Part shown: positions 55,682-64,000 of the stretch, piece by piece
How positions within the stretch are numbered: the first letter of the stretch is position 1
Layout: every line of letters starts with the position of its first letter
Source of the DNA: Stomoxys calcitrans
Lineage: Eukaryota > Arthropoda > Insecta > Diptera > Muscidae
Direction of reading: 5' to 3'
Assembly (NCBI RefSeq): GCF_963082655.1
Contig: NC_081553.1
Span: 45,489,859-45,553,858, forward strand
Length of the DNA: 64,000 bases
The notes under the pieces: generated by a model
The model's input: only the letters and a program-made list of their open reading frames with translations
Database searches by the model: none
Told to the model about the DNA's origin: nothing
Translations under genes and position numbers: made by a program

Positions 55682-58345
55682 ATGAACTTTCTTAATATAG
55701 TGTTCTGGAATGCCAACGGTCTGGCACAACATACCTTAGAAGTGAAAAACTTTTTGTCTTCTAATCAAATAGACATACTTCTTGTGTCAGAGACACATTT
55801 TACCAGCAAGCATCACTTTTGTATCCCCCAATACGATTTTTACCACGTTATGCACCCATCTGGAATGGCACGTGGTGGTTCAGGAATCTTGATAAAGCAA
55901 TCCATTAAGCATCACCAAGGAACCCACTACAGCTCCGATATAATTCAGGCAACAAACATCATAGTAGAAAGCATGCAAGGACCTTTAACAGTGTCATCAA
56001 TCTATAGTCCACCAAAACATACCATCAAAAAAGAAAATTATATTAATTTCTTTAAGACATTAGGAAGCAAATTCATAGCTTGTGGAGACTACAATGCCAA
56101 GCACACAATATGGGGATCACGTCTTAATACGCCGAAAGGCCGACAGTTATACTGGGCTATAAAAGAACTTAATCTTCGGGTTATTTCACCATATTCTCCA
56201 ACATATTGGCCGTCAGATCTGAATAAAACCCCAGATCTTATAGATTTCTGCGTTTCCAAAGGGATTTCGGCTGGCTCCGAAAAATGTTTTTCAAGCCACG
56301 ATCTGTCTTCTGATCACACACCAGTCTTTCTATCATTGCACGCACAGCATATACCCCAAGATCAAAAATGTAAACTTCACAATAATAAGACTAACTGGCA
56401 TTATTTTCGTTACCTAGTCAGCAAAACATTACATCAAAATTTACCTTTAAAATCAGATCAAGACATTTCTTACGCCGTAGACCACCTAGTGCAAACTATA
56501 CAGAGCGCTTCATGGAACTCTACACCCAAGAAAAGTTTCATAGAATCATACAAATACCCTGCCTTTATACAGAGAAAAGTTAAAGAAAAGCGCAAGGCGA
56601 AAAAACGTTGGCAAAAAACAAAATCACCAGAGAACAAACGAAAACTTAATAAAGCAACTGCAGATTTGCAAAAGTTATTAAAATGCGTAGATAATAACCA
56701 TATTGAACAAGAAATCCAAAATCTTGGGCCAACAAAGTCAACAGACTATTCTCTATGGAAAATCACGAAAAAACTCAGAAATGAGCCAAAAATCAATTAC
56801 CCAATTCGAAAGTCTGGTAACTCGTGGACAAAAAGCAACTTAGAAAAAGCCTACACATTTGCCAATCATTTATACGATGTTTTCACCCCAAATAGCTCGG
56901 AAGAACCGCCCAAATGCTTGGAAACTTTCTTAAATGAACCTCATCAGCTTGACCTGCCAATAAAGAAAATTTCAAAAGCCGAAGTCTCACATGCAATAAA
57001 GATTCTAAAACCTGGTAAGGCTCCTGGCTATGACTTAATAACCCCTAAAATACTCAAAGAACTCCCTAAAGAAGGTACTGACTTCATTACGTTCATATTC
57101 AATGCCTGTTTAAAGCGCTGCTTCATTCCGCCCCAATGGAAAGTTGCCCAAGTCACAATGATCCAGAAACCTGGAAAACCATCCGATCAAGTCAAATCAT
57201 ATCGACCAATAAGCCTACTGCCAATAATTTCAAAGGTATTCGAATCTCTATTTCTTAAGAGATTAATGCCAATAATTGAGGAAAATAACTTGATACCAAA
57301 TCATCAATTCGGATTTAGAAAGAATCACGGGACTACTGAACAAATCCACAGATTAGTGGAAACCATAAATTCTGCATTTGAATCAAAGCAGTACTGTACT
57401 TCCGCATTTTTAGACATCTCGCAAGCCTTTGACAAGGTATGGCATGAGGGTCTTCTCTACAAGGCAAGGAAACTTCTTCCAATAAATTACTATCTATTAA
57501 TTAAATCATATATTCAAAAAAGAATGTTCTTCGTCCAAGAGGCCGATGAAATGAGTGATTTAAAATCTGTCAGAGCTGGGGTACCACAGGGGAGTGTGAT
57601 GGGCCCAATCTTATATATCTTGTTCACATCTGATCTACCACAGACAGAGAACGCAGTGGTGGGTACATTTGCTGATGACACCGCTGTGCTAGCTGTTAAT
57701 AAAAATCCACAAATAGCAAGCAATATGCTTCAAACCTACCTAAATACTTTGTGCGAGTGGCTGAAACACTGGCGTATAAAACCAAATGAAACTAAGTCTA
57801 TACACGTAACATTCACACTTAACCACGGAAACTGCCCTCCAGTTCAAATGAATGAAGTCCAACTCCCGCAGGCGAATGAGGCGAAATATCTGGGACTATA
57901 CTTGGACAAGAAACTAACTTGGAAAACGCACATAAAAATAAAAAGAAAAGCTTGTGATATACAACTACAAAAAATGAATTTTCTGATTGGACCAAATTCC
58001 AAGTTATCCTTAGAAAATAAGATACTTATATACAAATGCATTATAAAACCAATCTGGACATACGGTATCCAGCTATGGGGAACCGCTTCACATACAACAA
58101 TCAAACTACTACAGCAACTACAATCAAAAACATTACGCAAAATTGCAGGTGCACCATACTACATAACTAATAAGCGACTACACGAGGAATTAAATATAAA
58201 AACTGTCCAGGAAGAAGTATTGTCACAACTCCAAAATTATAAATTGAGAATTCAACAACATCCAAACCCAATAGCAACAAACCTGATGAGGAACACTGAA
58301 ACATTTAAGCGGCTCAAAAGAAAAGCACCGCAAGACCTACTGTAA
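55682..58345 (+). CDS. Jockey-type ORF2, endonuclease-reverse transcriptase
   Basis: 887 aa. The N-terminal APE-like endonuclease (about 1-225) shows FWNANGL, LLVSETHF, GDYNAKHTIWG (135-145) and SSDHTPVFLSL (from about 209), covering the usual catalytic Asn, Glu, Asp and His positions. A linker precedes the RT (about 455-720) with APGYDLITPKIL, YRPISLLPIISKVFESL, HQFGFRKNHGTTEQI, FLDISQAFDKVWH (from 576), AGVPQGSVMGPILYILF and the active site FADDTAVLA (663-671). The thumb has AKYLGLYLDKKLTWKTH. There is no RNase H domain, as expected for Jockey. It nicks the target and reverse-transcribes the element RNA there. It is entirely open, and the length is normal for the clade. Confidence 0.94.
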   Translation: MNFLNIVFWNANGLAQHTLEVKNFLSSNQIDILLVSETHFTSKHHFCIPQYDFYHVMHPSGMARGGSGILIKQSIKHHQGTHYSSDIIQATNIIVESMQGPLTVSSIYSPPKHTIKKENYINFFKTLGSKFIACGDYNAKHTIWGSRLNTPKGRQLYWAIKELNLRVISPYSPTYWPSDLNKTPDLIDFCVSKGISAGSEKCFSSHDLSSDHTPVFLSLHAQHIPQDQKCKLHNNKTNWHYFRYLVSKTLHQNLPLKSDQDISYAVDHLVQTIQSASWNSTPKKSFIESYKYPAFIQRKVKEKRKAKKRWQKTKSPENKRKLNKATADLQKLLKCVDNNHIEQEIQNLGPTKSTDYSLWKITKKLRNEPKINYPIRKSGNSWTKSNLEKAYTFANHLYDVFTPNSSEEPPKCLETFLNEPHQLDLPIKKISKAEVSHAIKILKPGKAPGYDLITPKILKELPKEGTDFITFIFNACLKRCFIPPQWKVAQVTMIQKPGKPSDQVKSYRPISLLPIISKVFESLFLKRLMPIIEENNLIPNHQFGFRKNHGTTEQIHRLVETINSAFESKQYCTSAFLDISQAFDKVWHEGLLYKARKLLPINYYLLIKSYIQKRMFFVQEADEMSDLKSVRAGVPQGSVMGPILYILFTSDLPQTENAVVGTFADDTAVLAVNKNPQIASNMLQTYLNTLCEWLKHWRIKPNETKSIHVTFTLNHGNCPPVQMNEVQLPQANEAKYLGLYLDKKLTWKTHIKIKRKACDIQLQKMNFLIGPNSKLSLENKILIYKCIIKPIWTYGIQLWGTASHTTIKLLQQLQSKTLRKIAGAPYYITNKRLHEELNIKTVQEEVLSQLQNYKLRIQQHPNPIATNLMRNTETFKRLKRKAPQDLL

Positions 58346-58391
58346 ATTTTTAACTCCACTTTAATGATGCATAAATAAATTTTATACGTGG

Positions 58392-58409
58392 GCCAACCAC
58401 TGGGTTGGC
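58392..58409 (+). other. 3' UTR hairpin of the Jockey-type element
   Basis: Arms GCCAACC (58392-58398) and GGTTGGC (58403-58409) surround the loop ACTG, about 90 bp before the poly-A. Such a hairpin could be a recognition site for the element's RT; that is inference. Confidence 0.55.
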
Positions 58410-58530
58410 ACCATTAGTAATTATAATATACAAAATAATGTCGATAATAATGTAAATATCTATACTAAGATAGAAAGCATTAATAAAAATGAATTAAAAA
58501 AAAAAAAAAAAAAAAAAAAAACAATGAGCA

Positions 58531-58600
58531 TATTGAGCTGAAACCGTGGTGATATGTATCCAAGGTTCGGTCCGGCCAAACTTAATACCTTTTTGTTAGC
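58531..58600 (+). mobile_element. Family C 3' end, right of the Jockey insertion
   Basis: It continues the copy at 53640-53773 (TATTGAGCTGAAACC), then GGTGATATGTATCC and a decayed hairpin GGTTCGGTCCGGCCAAAC. The intervening C units are deleted. A GAGAA pentamer run follows at about 58622-58645. Confidence 0.65.
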
Positions 58601-58762
58601 TAGTTGTTGTTTTTATATAACAAGAGAAGAGAAGAGAAGAAAAAGAAAATAAATTTACATAATCGTAAATTTCTTCATCTGGAGAATGTTTGTTTTATTA
58701 AAAGTTCAGTTAAAGGCACAATAGGTTAATCAAAATTGAGGCGTTCCATTGCAAAATATCCA

Positions 58763-59225
58763 TTATCCTTTCCTTACTTTTTGACAACCGATTTCGGATT
58801 CACATTTTCCCCGCTGACTTGTCCACTCTGATTAAGAAGATAAATAAAATGATAATAACATTAAAAATTTGTATATAAATAAAATCAGTAAATTAACATT
58901 TTTCAGTTGCGAAGATTTCGACATTCATATATAATTCTGTTTTAAATTACTAATTTGTTTCAGTTATAAAAATTCATAGTTTCACCTAAGTTACTATTGT
59001 GATTGATGACTTACTTTCTTTGGTCTGACATTTGTGTAAATCCAAGAAACAGCTATTGCCAAAGGTACATCTCTTCATGTTCTTTGATCTCGGATCGATA
59101 AGATAGCCGCAAACGGGATCAACATACTGCAAACAGGCTATGTCACATTTGTTGCTTTTTGATGCCCCATGTACAGCCAAAAGTGCAGAGGCCATTAAAA
59201 TGGCTGCAGTTGTTAGGAAATGCAT
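58763..59225 (-). CDS. Secreted eight-cysteine Kazal-type peptide, gene 6
   Basis: On the minus strand, exon 1 is 59225-59015 and exon 2 58827-58763, joined over a 187-bp GT-AG intron (59014-58828) in phase 1; 91 aa. The signal peptide is residues 1-20 (FLTTAAILMASALLAVHG). Cysteines are at 27, 31, 39, 53, 59, 66, 79 and 85. VDPVCGYL, CTFGNSC and exon-2 KWTSQRGKC match the other members, with one extra residue in the loop before CTF. P1 would be Gln33. A TATA-like TATTTAAA (59272-59265) makes the upstream in-frame ATG at 59252 unlikely to be in the mRNA. AATAAA on the minus strand at 58699-58694 fits a 3' end. It is the only inverted member and has the longest intron. Confidence 0.86.
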
Positions 59226-59264
59226 TTTTCTCAATAACGATGTCAAATTCATGCAAGGCTACCC

Positions 59265-59272
59265 TTTAAATA
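59265..59272 (-). promoter_or_regulatory. TATA-like box of Kazal gene 6
   Basis: TATTTAAA on the minus strand, 40 bp upstream of the ATG at 59225. It places the start site near 59240, between the two candidate ATGs. Confidence 0.55.
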
Positions 59273-59304
59273 CTTCGAAGCACTTGATATCAGAATTATA
59301 CTAA

Positions 59305-60806
59305 ACAAGTAAAAAGGCGTTAAGTTCGGCCGGGCCGAATTTTGGATACCCACCACCTCGGGTATATATGTAAACCACCTTTCATCAAAATACGGTGATA
59401 ATTGCATAACTTATGTCCCAAAGCAGTTATATCGAAATATGATCCGATTTGGGCCAAAACCCAATAAGTACAAGTCATTGTTCAATTTCGTATAATAAAA
59501 TATTGGCCTTTTTAGTAGCAATATCTAAAAATGAACCGATTTCAACCACATGCAACATGGATGTCGAAAAGCCTAACATAAGTCAATGTGTTAAATTTCA
59601 GTTAAATCGGATTATAAATGTGCCTTTTTTGGGGCCAAGACCCTAAATCGAGATATCGGTCTATATGGCAGCTATATGTAAATCTTGATCGATCTAGACC
59701 AAATTGCAGAAATATGTGGAGGGGCTAAATTTAACTCAATGTCCCAAATTTCGGCATCATCGGATAATAAATGCACTTTTTATGGGCCCAAAATATTAAA
59801 TCGAGAGATAGGTATATATGGCAGCTATATCCAAATCTGGACCGATCTTAGTGAAATTGAAGAAGGATGTCCCAAATTGCGGCGACATCGGACAATAAAT
59901 GCGCTTTTTCTGGCCCCATAACTAAAAACGAAGAGATCGGTCTATATGGCAACTATTTCCAAATCTGGACCGATCTGCGTGAAACTGAAGAAGAATGTCG
60001 AAGGGTCCAACACAACTCATTCTCCGAAATTTCAGCAAAATCTGATAAAAAATATGGCTTTTGTTGGACTTTAACCCTAAATCGGAGGAACGGTCAATAT
60101 GACAGCTATATCCAAATCTGAGCCGATCTGAGCCAAATTGACGAAGGATGTCGAAGGGACAAACACAACTCACTGTCCCAAATTTCAGCAAAATCGGATA
60201 AAAAATGTGGCTTTTGTAGGCCTTTAACCCTAAATCGGAGGATCGGTATATCCAAATCTGAACCGATCTGGGCCAAATTGATGGAGGTTGTGTAGGGGCC
60301 TAACACAACGCACTATCTCAAATTCCAGCAAAATTGGATAAGAAATTTGCCTTTAATGGGCCTAAGACCCTAAATCGGAGGATCGGTCTATATGGCAGCT
60401 ATATCCAAATCTGGACCGATCTGAGCCAAATTGACGAAGGATGTCGAAGGGCCTAACGCAAATCACTGACCCAAATTTCAGCAAAATCGGATTATAAATG
60501 TGGCTTTTATGGGCCTAAGACCCTAAATCGGCGGATCGGTCTATATGGGAGCTATATCAGGATATAGTTCGATATGGCCCATCTTCGAACTTAACATGCT
60601 TATGGACAAAGAAAGAATCTGTACAAAGTTTCAGCTCAATAACTCTATTTTTAAAGACTGTAGCGTGTAGCGGATATGTCTAGATCGTCTTAGATTTTTA
60701 CGCTGATCAAGAATATATATACTTTTTACGGCCGGAAATTTCGATGTGTTGCAAACGGAATGACAAAATGAATATACCCCATCTTTCGGTGGTGGGTATT
60801 AAAAAG
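59305..60806 (-). mobile_element. Family C HINE-like element, complete
   Basis: AAAAGGCGTTAAG and the hairpin TTCGGCCGGGCCGAA are at the left. C units include CTATATGGCAGCTATATCC. The core region (CGGATATGTCTAGATCGTC) has lost most GTCY repeats. The reversed 5' end TTTCGGTGGTGGGTATTA is at the right. Confidence 0.85.
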
Positions 60807-60931
60807 GTGAATAATTTTCCATTTAACCAAAACCACAATTAATAAGCATTGAAACAGATTTCTTAAACAATGTATTTGTAGCAAAAAAAAAATTGATAAA
60901 TATTTATAAAATAATTTGTGTACCTGCACCA

Positions 60932-61348
60932 TAGGATGGGGGTATACTATTTTCGTCATTCAGTTTGTAACTCCTCGAACTATTCGTCTAAGACCCCATT
61001 AAGTGTATATATTTATGATCGTCATGACATTTTAAGTCGAGCCATGTCCGTCTGTCTGTGTGTCCGTCCGTCTGTGTGTCTGTCCGTCTGTCCGTCCGTC
61101 TGTCTGTCCGTCCGTCTGTCTGTCCGTCTGTCCGTCCGTCTGTCTGTCTGTCCGTCCTTCCGACCGTCCGTCTGTTTGTCGAAATCACGCTAACTTTCGA
61201 AGGAGTAAAGCTAGTCGCATATAATTTTGCACAAATACTTCTTATTCGTGTAGGTCGGTTGGGATTGTAAATGGGCTATATCGATCCATGTTTTGATATA
61301 GCTGTCATATAAACTGATCTCGAATCTTGACTGAGCCACTAGTGGGCA
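60932..61348 (+). mobile_element. Family A HINE-like 5' part with a long GTCY array
   Basis: It has the 5' end TGCACCATAGGATGGGGG, TATATA, and (GTCY)n at 61046-61180, the longest array here. Part of the first unit follows. It is cut at 61348 by a family D 5' end, and A text returns at about 62561. Confidence 0.8.
61046..61180 (+). repeat. (GTCY)n microsatellite, longest in window
   Basis: About 135 bp of GTCC/GTCT tetranucleotides with a few GTGT interruptions. Open frames across it on both strands are low-complexity artefacts. Confidence 0.95.
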
Positions 61349-62560
61349 TAATTATACCCTGCACCACCACTATGGTACAGGGTATTATAGATTTGTGCAT
61401 TTGTTTCCAATGCTAAGAAGGAGAAGAGCTAGACCCATCGATAAGTATACGGATCGGCTTAGAATCACTTCCTGATTCGATTTAGCTATGTCCGTCTGTC
61501 TGTCTGTCCATGTATTCTTGTAATCAAATACAGGTCGCATTTGTTTTCGATTTTCCGATTTTCACAAAATTTCTCGTAAGTGTCTTTTTTGGTCCAAGAA
61601 CAAACGCCATTGATTTCGAAAAAAAATCGGCCCATATTTAGATATAGCTCCCATATATATATCTTTCATCCGATATTTTTAAAGCTGTAGGAGCCGCAAT
61701 TTTGGTCCGATCCTTACAAAATTTGGCATAGAGCATTTTATTCAACGTTCTCATATGTGTGCAAAGTTCCATAAAATTCGGTCCAGATTTAGATATAGCT
61801 CCCATATATATTTTTCATCCGATATGCCCTTTTAAAGCTGTAGGAGCCGCAATTTAGGTGCGATCTCTACCAAATTTGGCATGAAATATTTCATGTGACG
61901 TCCTAATATGTGTGCAAAATTTCATCTAAATCGGTTCAGATGTAGATATAGCTCCCATATATAACTTTCGTCTGATTTGACCTATAAAGGTTGTAGTAGC
62001 CACAATTTTAGTTCCATCCTTACCAAATTTGGCATAGAGCATTTTATTCAACGTTCTCATATGTGTGCAAAGTTCCATAAAATTCGGTCCAGATTTAGAT
62101 ATAGCTCCCATATATATTTTTCATCCGATATGGCCTTTTAAGGCTGCAGAAGCCACAAGTTTGGTCCGATCTTTACAAAATTTGGCATGGCCCGTTTTAT
62201 TCAACGTCCTCATATGTGTGCAAAGTTTCGTAAAAATCAGCCAGATTTAGATATAGCTCCCATATATATTTTTCATCCGATATGACATTTTAAGGCTGTA
62301 GAAGCCACAATGGAGATGGAGATGGTTTAATTGACATCCCAATACGTGTGTAAAATGTCATCAAAATCGATTTAGATAAAACTCCCATATATATCTTTTT
62401 TGTGTGTCGACTTTTAAGACTGCAGAAGCCAGAATTTTCGTACCATCGTAAGAAAATCGTATAAGGTTCTATTCGATATTTTAATAGGTATGCAAAATTA
62501 AAATTTGACTAAATTTGGATATAAGTGCTATCTAATAAAAGTATTACGTATTACCGATCT
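61349..62560 (+). mobile_element. Family D HINE-like element, no 3' hairpin
   Basis: The 5' palindrome is TGCACCACCACTATGGTACA and the core CATGTCCGTCTGTCTG... D units follow, with AGCTCCCATATATAT and GGCTGTAGAAGCCACAA words. It dissolves into family A text near 62560 without the D hairpin. Confidence 0.8.
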
Positions 62561-62834
62561 CTGCATACTAATTCTTGAGACCCTAAAGGGCGCATTTCTT
62601 ACTCGAATTGGCTGAAATTTTACACAATGACTTCTACTATGGTCTTCAACTTTAAATTAATTTGTTGTCCGAATCGGACCATAACTTGATATGGCTCCAA
62701 TATTATAGCAATTCTTTTCTTTTATCCTTTGTTTGCCTAAAAAGAGATATCGGAAATAGAACTCGACAAATGCGATCTATGGTGAGGGTATATAAGATTC
62801 GGCCCGGTCCCACTTAACACGCTTTTACTTGTTT
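62561..62834 (+). mobile_element. Family A HINE-like 3' end
   Basis: The last A unit, AACTCGACAAATGCGATC, GGTGAGGGTATATAAG, a broken hairpin TTCGGCCCGGTCCCA and CACGCTTTTACTTG. It is probably the right half of the A copy that begins at 60932. Confidence 0.75.
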
Positions 62835-63446
62835 TTAATGAGTTGCCATCAAGAGCGAATAACACCACTTACAAAGTTTTTTTTAAAGAAATGATCATAA
62901 AAAGCGGTATGGGAAATCCAAACAAGAATACAAATCATGACAAATTACGGAAGTTTTATTACTTCGCTTAACAAGAATATTCTGTAACTCATAATAGGTA
63001 GTTATTTACGGAAAGAAATGGTAAGTCATTCTTGGTTAGCTAAAATTGTGTTATCCACTAGGCGGATAATGATCTGCGACTATTTCCAGTGGAGCGGTAG
63101 ATCTAGAGCCTGGGATTAGGCTAACAATAGACTCCAAAGAAGAGCTGGCAAAATATCGATGGCACTATCGATACTAATGATTTTTGATTTTTTTTTTATG
63201 AATATCGATTGATATATTTTCTATCGATACAATCGGCAAAGTAATTTTTTTTTTTGCAAAATTGAACAAATATAAGTGAACCGACACTTAGTGTATATAC
63301 TGCGCCTATAGAGGGCATACTTTTCAACCGATTGGGCAAAATTTTGCATATTGATTTCTCTCCTGACTTCCAACTGACTTTATTAAATTTGGTTTTATTC
63401 GACCGGTGTATTGATATTCCTTATATATAAATAAACCTCCGGATTT
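62835..63446. other. Single-copy region with clustered TATCGAT motifs
   Basis: Four TATCGAT palindromes occur within 76 bp (63154, 63166, 63203 and 63222). No gene is recognised. Confidence 0.45.
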
Positions 63447-63925
63447 TTATACCCACCACCTTAGGATGGGGGTATACCAATCTAGCCATTCCGTTTGTAA
63501 CACCTCGAAATATTGATATGCGACCACATAAAGCATATATATTCTGGATTGTCTCGATATTCCGAGTCGATCTGGCAATGTAAATCCGTCTGTACAAATG
63601 ACGATAATGCGAAAAGCTAGCCGCTTGAAATTTTGCAAGATATTTAATATTGATGCAGGTCGGTGGGTATTGCAAATGGGCCATATCGATTTAGATTTGG
63701 ATATAGCTTCCATATAAACCAATCTCCAGATTTGACTTCTTGAGCCCCTGGAAGCCGCATTTTTTGTCCGATTTAGCTACAATTTCGCAGATAGTGTTCT
63801 GTTATGACTTCCAACAACTATGGCTAGTACGGTCCAAAGCAGTTTTTAGCCTGATATAGCTCCCATAGAAACCGATCTCCCCTTTTGACTTCTTGAGCCC
63901 CTATTAGCCGCAATTTTTGTCCGAT
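63447..63925 (+). mobile_element. Family B HINE-like element, 3' replaced by C
   Basis: It has the 5' end TATACCCACCACCTTAGG, a weak core (GTAAATCCGTCTGTAC) and B units (AGCTTCCATATAAACC). At about 63925 it switches to family C core text. Confidence 0.8.
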
Positions 63926-64000
63926 CGAAATATCCATTTCCGACTCTATAAAGTATATGTTTTCTTGATGGTTGTAAAAACCTAAGACGATCTAGCCATG
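63926..64000 (+). mobile_element. Family C HINE-like core, cut by window end
   Basis: CGAAATATCCATTTCCGACT and GACGATCTAGCCATG are the C-type segment between the 5' end and the GTCY array. The terminus itself is missing at the junction and the rest lies outside the window. Confidence 0.7.

Larger units (their letters stand above)
53774..58520 (+). mobile_element. Full-length Jockey-type non-LTR retrotransposon
   Basis: A 4747-bp insertion is flanked by ACAATGAGCA at 53764-53773 and 58521-58530. Order: 5' UTR of about 499 bp with a downstream promoter element, ORF1 (54273-55679), ORF2 (55682-58345), a short 3' UTR with a hairpin, and poly-A (58497-58520). There is no LTR. Both frames are open, so it may be recently active. 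It landed in a family C copy. Jockey assignment rests on the APE endonuclease plus RT without RNase H and the Gag-like zinc knuckles of ORF1. Confidence 0.93.

Noticed and set aside
60918..61270. Long open frames rich in Ser, Val, Cys, Pro or Arg, Thr, Asp on both strands
   Set aside because: They are translations of the (GTCY)n microsatellite and have no other coding signal. The frames near 40838-41050 are the same artefact.

Overview
The window is nuclear DNA of a calyptrate fly, most likely a muscid of the Musca/Stomoxys/Haematobia kind. This is inferred from short GT-AG introns of 58-187 bp, TATA-driven single-domain Kazal peptide genes, dipteran non-LTR retrotransposons, and the very abundant interspersed elements with (TA)n and (GTCY)n cores that are typical of Diptera. 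There is no operon structure and no bacterial feature.

Host genes. The only convincing host genes are five two-exon genes for small secreted Kazal-type peptides (87-91 aa) plus one pseudogene: 2612-2945 (+), 12502-12845 (+), 14863-15194 (+), 30125-30473 (+), 32706-33000 (+, pseudogene) and 58763-59225 (-). All five genes have one intron in phase 1 at the equivalent position. Four share an eight-cysteine frame, two cysteines more than a canonical Kazal domain, and have a signal peptide and a TATA box that selects the start codon. They look like one tandemly duplicated family (related in style to fly Kazal/vasotab-like secreted peptides) pulled apart to about 57 kb by transposon insertion.

Mobile DNA. 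Well over half of the window is about 39 copies or fragments of four non-autonomous families, here called A, B, C and D. All share one architecture: a palindromic 5' end (TATACCC...), a (TA)n-core-(GTCY)n segment, an array of tandem units, an inverted copy of the 5' end, and a 3' hairpin. This matches Helentron-associated elements (HINE/DINE-1 type) and the dipteran mini-me core. By direct counting the tandem units have a modal period of exactly 153 bp in all four families, although their sequences differ. Copies are often fused into chimeras of two families.

Other elements. A full-length Jockey-type non-LTR retrotransposon with both ORFs open, a poly-A tail and a 10-bp target-site duplication lies at 53774-58520, inserted in a family C copy. 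Decayed non-LTR copies lie at 6543-8162, 36035-36649 and 39778-40596 (RTE-like), at 8962-10580, 30780-31236 and 33414-34566 (RNase H-bearing R1/LOA-like group), and at 45770-46888 (Jockey/CR1-like). There are also a tRNA-derived SINE with a 17-bp duplication (1201-1520), two fold-back derivatives of a mariner-like transposon (16107-16528 and 34742-35338), two copies of a short mariner-type MITE (26861-27096 and 48337-48573), a 125-bp tandem repeat (24880-25290) and a Helitron-like piece (50100-50917).

Limits. Clade names, HINE boundaries and subfamily labels come from reading by eye. No search, alignment or folding program was run.
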